From positions 6,333,501 to 6,397,500 of the forward strand of contig NC_019757.1 of assembly GCF_000317535.1 (NCBI RefSeq): a stretch of 64,000 nucleotides of DNA, read 5' to 3'. Each line of letters opens with the position of its first letter. The first letter of the stretch is position 1. The translations under genes were made by a program, and so were the position numbers. Source of the DNA: Cylindrospermum stagnale PCC 7417 (GTDB taxonomy: Bacteria > Cyanobacteriota > Cyanobacteriia > Cyanobacteriales > Nostocaceae). The notes under the pieces are model-generated. The model was not told where the DNA came from, did no database searches, and saw only the letters and a program-made list of their open reading frames with translations. This document shows positions 28,942 to 37,706 of the stretch, piece after piece.

Positions 28942-30039
28942 ATGAAAAATATACTCGGATTTCTTCTCAGAAGTCAAATTCAATGCTCTAAGCAGGCTCA
29001 GTCACCAAATGGCTTTACCCTTATTGAACTCCTTGTAGGTATGGTCATGGCTGTTCTGGTGATTACACCATTATTGGGATTCATGATTGATATCATGAAT
29101 ACAGAAAACCGGGAACAGGCAAAATCTAGCTCTGAACAAGAAATTCAAGCAGCACTAGACTATATTGCCCAAGACGTGGAACAAGCAGTATATATCTACG
29201 ATGCTGACGGAATGCATGGGGCGACTATAACAAATATTGATGGAACTTCCACAACTATCGATGGAATCATAGGTCAAATACCCAACACCGACGGCGGAAA
29301 TAGATTTCCTGTACTCGCCTTTTGGAAACGCAACTTTTTAGCTAGAAGCCAAACAGTGACACTTTCTAATGGTACTGAACCTACAGTAGGTTGCTTGGTA
29401 AGGCTTCCCACCACCTCAAATTGTAACGACCAAGATTATCAGGTGTACTCCTTAGTGGTTTATTACCTAATCAAAGAACCTGCTACTACTACTTGGAACA
29501 ATACCACCACTCGCATTGCCAGATGGGAAATTCGGGATGGTATCCGTGATGCTAGTGGAACTGAAACCCGCTTCGAAGGCACCCCACCTGCTGCTGTTAA
29601 ATATCTTTTGTTGCCAAACCCGAATTTCAAGTCATTTGATCTAGCTTCAGCAGGAGATTTACGTAGGAAGTTGGGTAACTGGAAAAATTTTAGTAATAGC
29701 GTAAGTAGCTATAATCTAAATGTCAATAAGTTAAATACCTTAGTTGATTTTATTGACCAAACTCCAAATACAGCAGGCTCACCAGCACCAGTGGCTTGCA
29801 ATACAGCCGCAGGTGAGCAACAAGTGCCAGACTATAACTCAATCGGGTTTCCCAATACCTTTAAAACAGGCAGTTTCTATGCTTGCGTTGATGCCAAAAA
29901 ATATATAGCAAGAGTCTATATCAGAGGTAATTCGCTGGCTCGGATTCAACCTGGTGCTACATATAATTCTGGTAAGGCTGCATATTTTCCCACTGCAACT
30001 ATTCAGATTAAGGGTCGCGGTTTTCTCGGTGTTGAATAA
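28942..30039 (+). CDS. hpsC: Hormogonium pseudopilin HpsC
   Basis: A 365-residue pilin-like protein. The AGGAGG site before the ATG at 28942 is the best ribosome site in the cluster. The prepilin site is NG/FTLIELLVGMVMAVLVITP, followed by a helix rich in Glu/Gln (REQAKSSSEQEIQAALDYIA) and a large head. The size and DYIAQDVEQAVYIYDADG match the PilW/HpsC type. Large pseudopilins often cap a pilin-like fibre. It is 64 bp after hpsB and 14 bp before the next pilin gene. Confidence 0.85.
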   Translation: MKNILGFLLRSQIQCSKQAQSPNGFTLIELLVGMVMAVLVITPLLGFMIDIMNTENREQAKSSSEQEIQAALDYIAQDVEQAVYIYDADGMHGATITNIDGTSTTIDGIIGQIPNTDGGNRFPVLAFWKRNFLARSQTVTLSNGTEPTVGCLVRLPTTSNCNDQDYQVYSLVVYYLIKEPATTTWNNTTTRIARWEIRDGIRDASGTETRFEGTPPAAVKYLLLPNPNFKSFDLASAGDLRRKLGNWKNFSNSVSSYNLNVNKLNTLVDFIDQTPNTAGSPAPVACNTAAGEQQVPDYNSIGFPNTFKTGSFYACVDAKKYIARVYIRGNSLARIQPGATYNSGKAAYFPTATIQIKGRGFLGVE

Positions 30040-30053
30040 GCTGGAGCATAATT

Positions 30054-30761
30054 ATGAATAGCTCAATTGCATTAAAAGCTTTACGAAGATACTTGCGAGT
30101 CGGGATACCGTACCCTTCAGACCCATATTTGATGTTCAGTCGTCGCTATTCTGGGCGCTTTTCTCAAGCAAATGCTGGGTTTAGCTTGATAGAGATGATC
30201 GTAGTAATGGTTATGGTGGGAATTCTAGGGGCGATCGCCGTTCCTAGCTGGCTTGGCTTTGTTAACCGACAGCGCGTGAATAAGGCTAATAACGCCGTTG
30301 TAACCGCGATACAAGAGGCACAAAGACAAGCTAAAATCAAAAAACTCAAATACAGTGTCAGCTTTAGAAATGATATCACTAATGGGCCACAAATAGCCTT
30401 GCACCCTGATTCTGTCGATGCCTCTACCCTTACTAATGCATGGCAAACATTAGGCAGCGGTTTAGAACTGAAACCTGGGCAAATCTGGATAGGTACTAAT
30501 ATTACAGGTAATAATCTAGGTGGTAGTGTTGTTAATCCCCTGACTACCACTGCAACAGATATAAAAACAATTGCTTTTGACAACAATGGTACTCTGCCCA
30601 TAAATGCCACCACACCATTAAAAATCGTGGTAGCTATACCCCGAACTGGAAGCCCTACTCAGGCTAGTGGAGTTAAGCGATGTGTCAGTGTGCAAACTCT
30701 CCTCGGTGGAATGCGAACAGAAAAAGATTCAGCCTGTGATGCAAACAATAGCAATAGTTAA
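30054..30761 (+). CDS. hpsD: GspH/FimT-type pseudopilin, probably HpsD
   Basis: A 235-residue protein with a long leader (~41 residues) before the prepilin site AG/FSLIEMIVVMVMVGILGAI, then AVPSWLGFVNRQRVNKANNA typical of GspH/FimT minor pilins. The C-terminus carries KRCVSVQTLLGGMRTEKDSA then C, a signature shared with the pseudopilin at 31968. The position after hpsC suits HpsD of Nostoc; the symbol rests on order and family, not on a sequence comparison. A GGAG site lies eight bases before the ATG. The leader is unusually long and basic. Confidence 0.75.
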   Translation: MNSSIALKALRRYLRVGIPYPSDPYLMFSRRYSGRFSQANAGFSLIEMIVVMVMVGILGAIAVPSWLGFVNRQRVNKANNAVVTAIQEAQRQAKIKKLKYSVSFRNDITNGPQIALHPDSVDASTLTNAWQTLGSGLELKPGQIWIGTNITGNNLGGSVVNPLTTTATDIKTIAFDNNGTLPINATTPLKIVVAIPRTGSPTQASGVKRCVSVQTLLGGMRTEKDSACDANNSNS

Positions 30762-30994
30762 GTGAATTTACTTAAATAGTTTTTTGTAGTAATTGTGTCT
30801 GGCGCTAGTCTGAAACTTAGGGTGGCTAAAAGGTTAAGTATTACTGAGTTGCGAGCTGCTGATTATCTACGTATTTTTGTATTCATCTTGACAGGCAAGT
30901 AGCAAAATAATTATTTAAAACCAGTAAAGAGACGGTATTGCAAAACACATAGCACAGACGAGAATTGATGTACTGCATTTTTATCTGCTATGTG

Positions 30995-31963
30995 ATGAAG
31001 ATACACCTTGACTTTACCGTAGTCATCCCAACTTACAATGGCGAAAGTCGCTTACCCGAATTACTAGAACGACTGCAAAATCAACTCAACACTGAAAATT
31101 TGTCTTGGGAAATTATTGTTGTTGATAATAACAGCAGTGATAACACAGCTAAAGTTGTCCAAAGCTATCAAGAAAATTGGCAATGTTCTTATCCCTTAAA
31201 ATATTGCTTTGAATCAAAACAGGGAGCAGCTTATGCCCGAAAAAGGGCAGTCGCCGAAGCTCAAGGCGAATTAATAGGTTTTCTAGATGACGACAATTAC
31301 CCAATATCAAACTGGGTAGCCGCAGCTTATAGTTTTGCTCAAGAGCATTCCAAAGCAGGAGCCTATGGCAGCCAAATTCACCCTGATTGGGAAGTAGAAC
31401 CTCCAGAAAACTTTCAACGAATTGCCCCATTTTTGGCGATCACAGAGCGAGGCAATTTACCGCTGCTTTATGAACCGCACAAAAAATTACTACCCCCTTC
31501 AGCCGGACTTGTTGTTCGTAAGCAGGCTTGGTTAGAAAGTGTACCAAATAACTCTATCTTAACTGGTAGAGTCACTGGGAATATGCTTACCAGTGAAGAT
31601 TTAGAAATGCTATCTTACATCCAAAAAGTAGGCTGGGAAATTTGGTATAACCCGGATATGGAAATTTATCATAAGATCCCAAGTTCCCGCTTGCGAAAAG
31701 ATTATTTAATCCCATTTTTTCGAGGTATTGGACTTAGTCGTTATGTGACTCGAATGGTAAATATCAAACCTTGTTATCAACCGGTTCTTTTTTTGGGTTA
31801 CATAATCAACGATCTCCGGAAAATAGCTTTACACTTACTCAAATATCGAACCAAGTTGAACAGTGATTTAGTGGTTGATTGTGAGATGCAGCTTTTTTTA
31901 AGTAGTTTGATTAGCCCATTTTATCTTTGGATAAATGGATATTTAAAATTAAATAACAAATAA
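30995..31963 (+). CDS. hpsE: Hormogonium polysaccharide glycosyltransferase HpsE (GT2)
   Basis: A 322-residue GT-A enzyme from the ATG at 30995, chosen because it aligns with the start of its paralogue at 16942; the in-frame extension back to 30965 is not supported. It has FTVVIPTYNGESRLPELLER, the IIVVDNNSSD donor site, FLDDDN metal site, and the AGLVVRKQAW and SEDLEMLSYIQK regions. It lies between two pseudopilin genes, four bases before the second. In Nostoc, HpsE is one of the glycosyltransferases of the hormogonium polysaccharide pathway. Sugar specificity is unknown. Confidence 0.83.
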   Translation: MKIHLDFTVVIPTYNGESRLPELLERLQNQLNTENLSWEIIVVDNNSSDNTAKVVQSYQENWQCSYPLKYCFESKQGAAYARKRAVAEAQGELIGFLDDDNYPISNWVAAAYSFAQEHSKAGAYGSQIHPDWEVEPPENFQRIAPFLAITERGNLPLLYEPHKKLLPPSAGLVVRKQAWLESVPNNSILTGRVTGNMLTSEDLEMLSYIQKVGWEIWYNPDMEIYHKIPSSRLRKDYLIPFFRGIGLSRYVTRMVNIKPCYQPVLFLGYIINDLRKIALHLLKYRTKLNSDLVVDCEMQLFLSSLISPFYLWINGYLKLNNK

Positions 31964-31967
31964 TCTG

Positions 31968-32513
31968 GTGTATTTACTGCCTTTATTTATAAAAAATCCC
32001 TTCAACAATCGCTCAAACAGTGGCTTCACGCTGCTAGAGGTACTAATAGTTACTGTAGCAATTGGGATATTAAGTGCGATCGCTATTCCTAGCTGGCTGG
32101 GATTTGTCGATCGACAGAGGACAAATATGGCACAAAGTGCAGCACTGTCAATATTGCGTGATGCCCAATCTCAAGCTAAACGCGAAAGAGTTCTTTGGCA
32201 AGCTTGTTTTTGGGATGATGGTAATCAAGTTTTAGCTGTTGTACAACCTGTAGCTTCTTCAACTAATCAATGTCGCTTTAGAAATGGAAGTCCTTTAATT
32301 CAAGGCGACTCTAAAACGATTGTATTTACTTCCAACTTCGATCAAAATCCTAGTAATTACTATCGGGTGCAGTTTAAGTATGATGGTTCTGTAAATGGAC
32401 AACTGGGTAAAATTACCTTTAAACCCCGAAATAGCGATTATTTCAAAAGGTGTGTCATAGTTTCAACCTTACTAGGCGCAATGAGGTCTGAAAAAGATAG
32501 TGGATGTAATTAA
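31968..32513 (+). CDS. Second GspH/FimT-type pseudopilin of the hps cluster
   Basis: A 181-residue pilin-like protein, GTG start at 31968 with no clear ribosome site, probably coupled to hpsE four bases upstream. The prepilin site is NSG/FTLLEVLIVTVAIGIL, followed by SAIAIPSWLGFVDRQRTNMA. It shares with the pseudopilin at 30054 the PSWLGFV(N/D)RQR segment and the C-terminal KRCV-V-TLLG-MR-EKDS-C. The head is shorter, and RFRNGSPLIQGDSKTIVF fits a GspH beta domain. It is a tandem paralogue separated by hpsE. Its specific role (alternative tip, or different assembly) is unknown. Confidence 0.75.
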   Translation: MYLLPLFIKNPFNNRSNSGFTLLEVLIVTVAIGILSAIAIPSWLGFVDRQRTNMAQSAALSILRDAQSQAKRERVLWQACFWDDGNQVLAVVQPVASSTNQCRFRNGSPLIQGDSKTIVFTSNFDQNPSNYYRVQFKYDGSVNGQLGKITFKPRNSDYFKRCVIVSTLLGAMRSEKDSGCN

Positions 32514-32560
32514 TACTCTTGAATAACTCTATCTAAATTAAACCTAAAATAAGAGCAGGG

Positions 32561-32625
32561 GTTTGTAGTTAGTACTAGAGTACATCAGTATAAGAGTTTC
32601 CAGCACTTTAGTGCTTACTACAAAC
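32561..32625. repeat. Dispersed stem-loop repeat, copy 2
   Basis: The arms GTTTGTAGTTAGTACTAGAG and CTTTAGTGCTTACTACAAAC pair imperfectly around a 25-nt loop. Related to the element at 22337-22385 (shared GTAGTAAGCACT core). Lies between the second pseudopilin and the TIGR04282 gene. Confidence 0.6.
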
Positions 32626-32663
32626 TTTTGTTTATTTTCCACTATATCCAAACAAAGTATTGT

Positions 32664-33329
32664 GTGCGGAAATCACTGAGGAACCCGAAACAACACCTGA
32701 TTGTTTTCACCCGTTACCCAGAACCAGGGAAGACAAAAACTAGACTGATTCCTGCTTTGGGTAATGTTGGTGCTGCCAATCTCCAACGGCAGATGACTGA
32801 ACATACAATATTTCAGGTTAAAGAATTGCAAAAAACAACTGCCTTATCTGTAGAAGTGCGGTTTGCAGGTGGTGATTTGCAATTGATGCAAGATTGGCTG
32901 GGGCTTGGTTTGGTTTACCAGTCACAGGGTGGAGGTGATTTGGGTGAGCGGATGATGCGATCGCTCTTAGATGCCTTTCAAAGCGGTGCAGAACAAGTAA
33001 TTATCATTGGCAGCGATTGCCCTGGATTGAGTGAGCAAATTTTAGCCACAGCCTTTGAGCAACTACAAGTCTTTGATCTTGTGCTTGGTCCAGCGATTGA
33101 TGGTGGTTATTACTTAATTGGTTTGCGACAACCCATGCCGGAGTTATTCATGAACATCGCCTGGGGAACGGCTCAAGTATGCCAAAAAACTGTGGATATC
33201 GCCCTGGAGCTTAATTTATCACTGATTTACTTGCCTCCTTTGGCTGATGTTGACCGACCGGAGGATCTACAGATTTGGCATCAAAACCTAGAGGGGAGCA
33301 ACAAGAATGAGTCTAAGCGCGTATCTTAA
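32664..33329 (+). CDS. TIGR04282 (DUF2064) family glycosyltransferase-like protein
   Basis: About 221 residues from the GTG at 32664; an in-frame TTG at 32628 lies at the repeat edge and is unlikely. It has the family blocks HLIVFTRYPEPGKTKTRLIP, GDLGERMMRSL, VIIIGSDCPGLSEQIL and GPAIDGGYYLIGL, a nucleotidyl/GT-A-like fold. The NCBI family name links it to arsenosugar biosynthesis, but in cyanobacteria it often sits near glycan genes and its substrate is unproven. It lies at the end of the hps pilin cluster. Confidence 0.75.
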   Translation: MRKSLRNPKQHLIVFTRYPEPGKTKTRLIPALGNVGAANLQRQMTEHTIFQVKELQKTTALSVEVRFAGGDLQLMQDWLGLGLVYQSQGGGDLGERMMRSLLDAFQSGAEQVIIIGSDCPGLSEQILATAFEQLQVFDLVLGPAIDGGYYLIGLRQPMPELFMNIAWGTAQVCQKTVDIALELNLSLIYLPPLADVDRPEDLQIWHQNLEGSNKNESKRVS

Positions 33330-33702
33330 AACACCGGGATTTTCTAAAAGATACTGCTGAAGATTAACCTAACTATAGTATAATTTAGAACTAAAAAATA
33401 GAAACCTTGACCAATTTGGAATCTGCTCGGCGTTTCTACATCAAGGTAGGACACAAACAGAGGTATTGGCGAAATTCAATGGTTCTTTGAGACGAAGTTC
33501 GACAGCCTGCACTCTTTGCATCCCAAAGAGTGTAGGCGCTTCGCGGCTTAGAGTAGACTCCAACGCAAGCGTGCCAAAAGCTAGGGTAGAACGCATTAAC
33601 CCAACCTGACTAAAGCTGGTTGATGTTAGTGGGCTTTCTGCTCTAAGAGATGTAACTTTATATATGGCTATCACTCAGATTCACGACTTTTTTTGAAAAA
33701 AT
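33330..33702. other. Leader region of the HpsJ-like gene
   Basis: About 370 bp without a credible protein. A perfect hairpin CACTCTTTG, CATCC, CAAAGAGTG lies at 33510-33532, followed by GC-rich dyads to about 33560. The AT-rich part at 33370-33400 may hold a promoter. It could be a long structured 5' leader or a small RNA; no known RNA family was recognised. Confidence 0.45.
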
Positions 33703-34548
33703 ATGGTTAACCGTTCTGCTTCTTTGAACACTGCCCTCACACTCAAGGTAATTGGGATAGTTTGCGTTTTATCTTTTTTCCTTGATTTTTTGATTTTGTT
33801 GTTGGACTTTAACCCAAACAATAAGCAATCACTTATCGTCTTGGCAACATCGCTAGTTGACCGGGGAATCGTGCCTCTGGTCGGCTTGGGGTTGCTATTT
33901 GCGGCATATTGGATTGATAGTGCTGATGGTGGAAGCGATGCTCGCTCACAAGGTATCGATTTAAGATTTCCAGCCATGATCCTATCCATTATCTTAGGAT
34001 TGATGTTCTTGGTGATTTTTCCCATGCACCTCAATAATGTAAATCAATTTAAGACTCAAACACTCAGTCAAATTTCCCAGAAAGCGGATCAAGCAGAAAG
34101 CCAAATAAAAGGCAGATTATCCCAATTACAAGCACAACTGAATACTGAACAGGGAAAGACTCAGCTAGAACAGTACCGTAACCAGCAGAAAGCTCAGTTA
34201 ACGGCAATCCTGCAAAACGAGCAACAATATAAGCAAGCAATCGAAAGTGCTCAAGTTCCCCAAGATCTGAAAGAATTACTGAAGAAGGCGAAAGCAAATC
34301 CCCAAGAGCTAGATAAAGCGATCGCACAGCAAACTGATATTCAGGCAACGGAAAAGCAACAACTCAACTTAATTCGTTCTCAAAAGGAAGACGCTGAAAA
34401 ACAAGCTAAAGACAGCGCTTGGAAATCGGGACTGCGGATTGGTGTTAGCAGTTTGTTGCTATCCATCGGTTACAGCATCATCGGCTGGACAGGATTAAGA
34501 GGTATGGGTGCTTTACAAGGTGGTAAACGGAAGGCTCCAGCACGGTAA
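33703..34548 (+). CDS. HpsJ-like membrane protein
   Basis: A 281-residue protein with two N-terminal membrane helices (LKVIGIVCVLSFFLDFLILL and VPLVGLGLLFAAYWID), a third at ~90-110, a long coiled coil rich in Gln/Lys/Glu (~residues 120-230) and a C-terminal helix. This layout and the sequence VDRGIVPLVGLGLLFAAYWI fit the HpsJ family, a membrane component of the hormogonium polysaccharide system. The coiled coil may reach into the periplasm and act as a scaffold. ATG start; next to the hps cluster but with its own upstream region. Confidence 0.7.
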   Translation: MVNRSASLNTALTLKVIGIVCVLSFFLDFLILLLDFNPNNKQSLIVLATSLVDRGIVPLVGLGLLFAAYWIDSADGGSDARSQGIDLRFPAMILSIILGLMFLVIFPMHLNNVNQFKTQTLSQISQKADQAESQIKGRLSQLQAQLNTEQGKTQLEQYRNQQKAQLTAILQNEQQYKQAIESAQVPQDLKELLKKAKANPQELDKAIAQQTDIQATEKQQLNLIRSQKEDAEKQAKDSAWKSGLRIGVSSLLLSIGYSIIGWTGLRGMGALQGGKRKAPAR

Positions 34549-34725
34549 TCTACCATTTTTCAGGCAGTAGGAAAAATTCAAAAATTATTGAAGGTTCATA
34601 CTGCCATTGCCTGATGGTTAATCAGCATAACTTGCCAATTAACAGATTATTGACACTTTCAGCACTCTTTGTGACTGAGCTTTACGCCTACCGAGAAACT
34701 TGTAAAATCGCTATAGTACCTGGGA

Positions 34726-35562
34726 ATGTTTTCAATTTACATACTGACGTATAACGAAGAGCTAGATATTGCTGCTTGTATCGAGTCAGCGATGTTATCA
34801 GATGACATTATCGTTGTAGACTCGTGCAGTAGCGATCGCACCGTGGAAATTGCTAGTCGCTATCCGATTCGCGTTGTCCAACACCCTTTTGAAAGCCACG
34901 GACGCCAACGCACCTGGATGCTAGAATCAATCCCCCCCAAACACGAATGGGTCTACATTCTAGAAGCAGACGAGCGGATCACGTCAGAACTGTTTGCTGA
35001 ATGCCTGGCAGCAACTCATAATTCAGACTACATCGGCTACTATGTGGCTGAACGGGTGATGTTTATGAATCATTGGATTCGCCACAGCACCCAGTATCCC
35101 CGCTACCAAATGCGCCTCTTCCGCCACGGTAAAGTCTGGTTTACAGACTACGGTCATACAGAACGGGAAGTTTGTGACGGTGCAACAGGCTTTTTAAAAG
35201 AAACCTACCCCCATTACACTTGTAGCAAAGGCTTGAACCGCTGGATTGAGAAGCATAACCGCTATTCTAGCGATGAAGCTCAAGAAACATTGCAGCAATT
35301 GGAACATGGTTTCGTTGACTGGCGAGATTTGTTCTTTGGTAAGTCGGAAGTCGAAAGACGCCGCGCCTTGAAAGATTTGTCTTTGCGTTTACCCGCCAGA
35401 CCCCTGCTACGTTTTATATATATGTATTTTTTCTTAGGTGGATGCCTAGACGGACGCGCCGGGATGGCTTGGTGTACATTGCAGGCATTCTATGAGTACC
35501 TAATTTTGCTCAAAGCCTGGGAACTGAAGCATCTACCCACACCTACACTAGATACAAAATAA
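34726..35562 (+). CDS. GT2 glycosyltransferase, WaaE/KdtX-like
   Basis: A 278-residue GT-A protein: SIYILTYNEELDIAACIESA, DIIVVDSCSSDRTVEIA, and the metal-binding ILEADERI (~84-91). The MRLFRHGKVWFTDYGHTERE segment is typical of the WaaE/LPS-core beta-glucosyltransferase type. The C-terminal half contains LLRFIYMYFFLGGCLDGRAG, a membrane-associated stretch found in this subfamily. It follows the HpsJ-like gene by ~180 bp and probably serves the same or another surface glycan. Confidence 0.83.
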   Translation: MFSIYILTYNEELDIAACIESAMLSDDIIVVDSCSSDRTVEIASRYPIRVVQHPFESHGRQRTWMLESIPPKHEWVYILEADERITSELFAECLAATHNSDYIGYYVAERVMFMNHWIRHSTQYPRYQMRLFRHGKVWFTDYGHTEREVCDGATGFLKETYPHYTCSKGLNRWIEKHNRYSSDEAQETLQQLEHGFVDWRDLFFGKSEVERRRALKDLSLRLPARPLLRFIYMYFFLGGCLDGRAGMAWCTLQAFYEYLILLKAWELKHLPTPTLDTK

Positions 35563-36007
35563 CCTCAAAGGGAAGAGCCTAATGCAGCTTAAGTTAATCT
35601 TGAAGCAGCACCATCGCCAACTAATAAATTAAAATTATTCACAAAACTTATTCAAAAAAGTTGCTCCTCTAGATGTGTGAGTTACCCACCAGCCAAAATG
35701 CCCAGTGCTGCTTGCTCCAATCATCAGCAGCTTGTCATAGAGCGCGGTAGGATTTAGTCATACCGAAGACACTTGCAACAATCATTTACAACTCTGACAA
35801 AGAAAAGTAACACCCTCTAAGACAAACCATCTGTCATCATAGTTTGTATATGTCTATATGCACGCTGATCGGATCTTTCTCTGGATTGCCAGCAACAAGT
35901 ACTTGTTTTCACAGCAGTCCTTTGACTGCTTACCATTTTGGACAGTTATTGACGGCATCAAGTAAGAGTGAAAATAATCTCTTCGCAATTTGACGAATCT
36001 GCGGGTT
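35563..36007. other. Intergenic stretch without a recognised gene
   Basis: About 445 bp between the glycosyltransferase and the DUF502 gene. The sequence is of ordinary composition with no hairpin-T-run, tandem repeat, RNA family or credible frame. Confidence 0.5.
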
Positions 36008-36769
36008 ATGAATACCAATAACAAAAGTTCCACTAGCCTAAAAAAGGAGAATCGGGGCTTGGTAATCGATCGCCTCAAACAGGACTTTAAAAATGACCTG
36101 ATTGCTGGTTTGTTGGTCGTGATCCCGTTGGCAACCACCATCTGGCTAACGATCAACATTGCGACTTGGGTAATCAACTTTCTCACCCAAATACCCAAAC
36201 AACTGAATCCCTTTCATGGGCTGCACCCTATACTTGTAAATATATTGAATCTTGTGGTGGGGCTAGCTGTACCACTACTAAGTATTCTCTTAATTGGCTT
36301 GATGGCTCGGAATATTGCAGGGCGGTGGTTGCTAGATTTTGGTGAGCGGGTATTGCAGGCAATTCCCTTAGCTGGTCAGGTATACAAAACCCTCAAGCAG
36401 CTTTTGGAAACACTACTCAAAGATTCCAATGGCAAGTTCCGCCGTGTAATTTTGGTAGAGTATCCCCGTTCGGGAATTTGGGCGATCGCCTTTGTCACTG
36501 GTGTGATTAGCAGTGAGATCCAAGCTGCCCTGCCTCGTCCGGTGCTGAGTGTTTTTATCCCCACTACCCCGAACCCTACTACCGGATGGTATGCCGTAGT
36601 TCCTGAAGACGAAGTAGTGAACCTCTCAATTTCTATTGAAGACGCCTTTAAAATAGTTGTGTCTGGTGGTATTGTCGCCCCCAATACTGCCCTCCCCCCC
36701 TTGCTTTTCCCCAAAGAAGTGCCATCTCTAGAAACCAAGCAGCAAGTGGTTCCGGTCGAAGAAGCTTAA
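36008..36769 (+). CDS. DUF502 family membrane protein
   Basis: A 253-residue protein from the ATG at 36008 (an upstream TTG at 35990 is unlikely). LKQDFKNDLIAGLLVVIPLATTIWLT is the family start and first membrane helix; a second helix spans LNLVVGLAVPLLSILLIGLM. The soluble part has QVYKTLKQLLETLL, VEYPRSGIWAIAFVTG and FIPTTPNPTTGWYAVVPE, all typical of DUF502. Function is unknown. nusB and ftsY follow on the same strand; the order DUF502-nusB-ftsY looks like a conserved cluster though each gene has a gap of 120-175 bp. Confidence 0.88.
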   Translation: MNTNNKSSTSLKKENRGLVIDRLKQDFKNDLIAGLLVVIPLATTIWLTINIATWVINFLTQIPKQLNPFHGLHPILVNILNLVVGLAVPLLSILLIGLMARNIAGRWLLDFGERVLQAIPLAGQVYKTLKQLLETLLKDSNGKFRRVILVEYPRSGIWAIAFVTGVISSEIQAALPRPVLSVFIPTTPNPTTGWYAVVPEDEVVNLSISIEDAFKIVVSGGIVAPNTALPPLLFPKEVPSLETKQQVVPVEEA

Positions 36770-36890
36770 AATCAAGGCGGTAAAGTCACAAGCAAATGGA
36801 TAATCTTGTTGTTTGACTGTGCCAAAATTGATAGGCTAATAAGTTTGTCCCGCCAGCTTAATCATTAATCGCACAATCATCCCCATTTTT

Positions 36891-37532
36891 ATGCAACGTC
36901 GTAAACCCCAGCAAATAGCTCGTGAATTGGCGCTTTTAAGCCTTAGCCAGCTGCCCGTTAGCGCCAAGAAATTGGAGAAATTACAAGATGATCAACTAGT
37001 ATCCAAGTTGGTGCTAGGAGCAGTACGCACCCTGACTACAGAAGTGCAAGATACCCTCAACAATGCTGCTGGCGAACTGCAACGCAGTAACGATCGTCTT
37101 TTAAGCAGCCAAACTAGAGCCTCAGACATCAATACTGCCAGAACAATGTTGCAAGAGGCGATCGCCTATACCCAAACAGCAATCAATCAACTAGGTACGG
37201 CCGTTGACTTCCCGGAATTGATTCAACTAGCTAATCAAGACAAGGAAGTTCGCAATTACGCCAAAGAGATTGTGATCATCGTCAGCGAAAATCGCCATCT
37301 GATTGATCAACTCATTTCTGATGCCTTAATCGATTGGCAAGTAACTCGCCTCGCCCAAATCGACCGGGATATTCTGCAAATTGCTGTGGCAGAAATGAAG
37401 TTTATGCAAGTTCCAGACAGCATCGCCATCAACGAAGCTGTGGAGTTAGCCAAACGCTACAGTGGAGATGAAGGCCATCGGTTTATTAATGGTGTTCTGC
37501 GCCGAGTCACAGAACAGAGAAAAACTGCATAG
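36891..37532 (+). CDS. nusB: Transcription antitermination factor NusB
   Basis: A 213-residue all-helical protein that binds boxA RNA with NusE and helps rRNA transcription. It starts [20 protein letters not shown]; the C-terminal part has the conserved [21 protein letters not shown] then [20 protein letters not shown] and FINGVLRR. It is ~70 residues longer than E. coli NusB because of an insert after residue ~40, as usual in cyanobacteria. ATG start. Confidence 0.93.
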   Translation: MQRRKPQQIARELALLSLSQLPVSAKKLEKLQDDQLVSKLVLGAVRTLTTEVQDTLNNAAGELQRSNDRLLSSQTRASDINTARTMLQEAIAYTQTAINQLGTAVDFPELIQLANQDKEVRNYAKEIVIIVSENRHLIDQLISDALIDWQVTRLAQIDRDILQIAVAEMKFMQVPDSIAINEAVELAKRYSGDEGHRFINGVLRRVTEQRKTA

Positions 37533-37659
37533 CAAGTCATCCTCACTTCGCGGGCGTTATGAGTGCTAAGTTTTGAGTTGAGAGTGAGGCATGAGTTGTG
37601 ACATCCTCTACACACTGAGCCAAACAGTACAGTGGTGCCGGCGCGAATTAGTTAAATTA

Positions 37660-37687
37660 AACTCATAACTGATAACTCATAACTCAC
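37660..37687. repeat. Heptamer tandem repeat (AACTCAT type)
   Basis: Four units AACTCAT, AACTGAT, AACTCAT, AACTCAC directly upstream of ftsY. A mirrored set of ATGAGT/GAGTTG-type units lies ~90 bp earlier (37559-37600), so a long-range hairpin is possible. Confidence 0.7.
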
Positions 37688-37706
37688 ATAACAACTAACT
37701 GCTGCA

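Noticed and set aside
33441..33674. Minus-strand open frame of 77 codons upstream of the HpsJ-like gene
   Set aside because: It runs across the hairpin region and lacks a ribosome site; structure rather than coding explains the sequence better.
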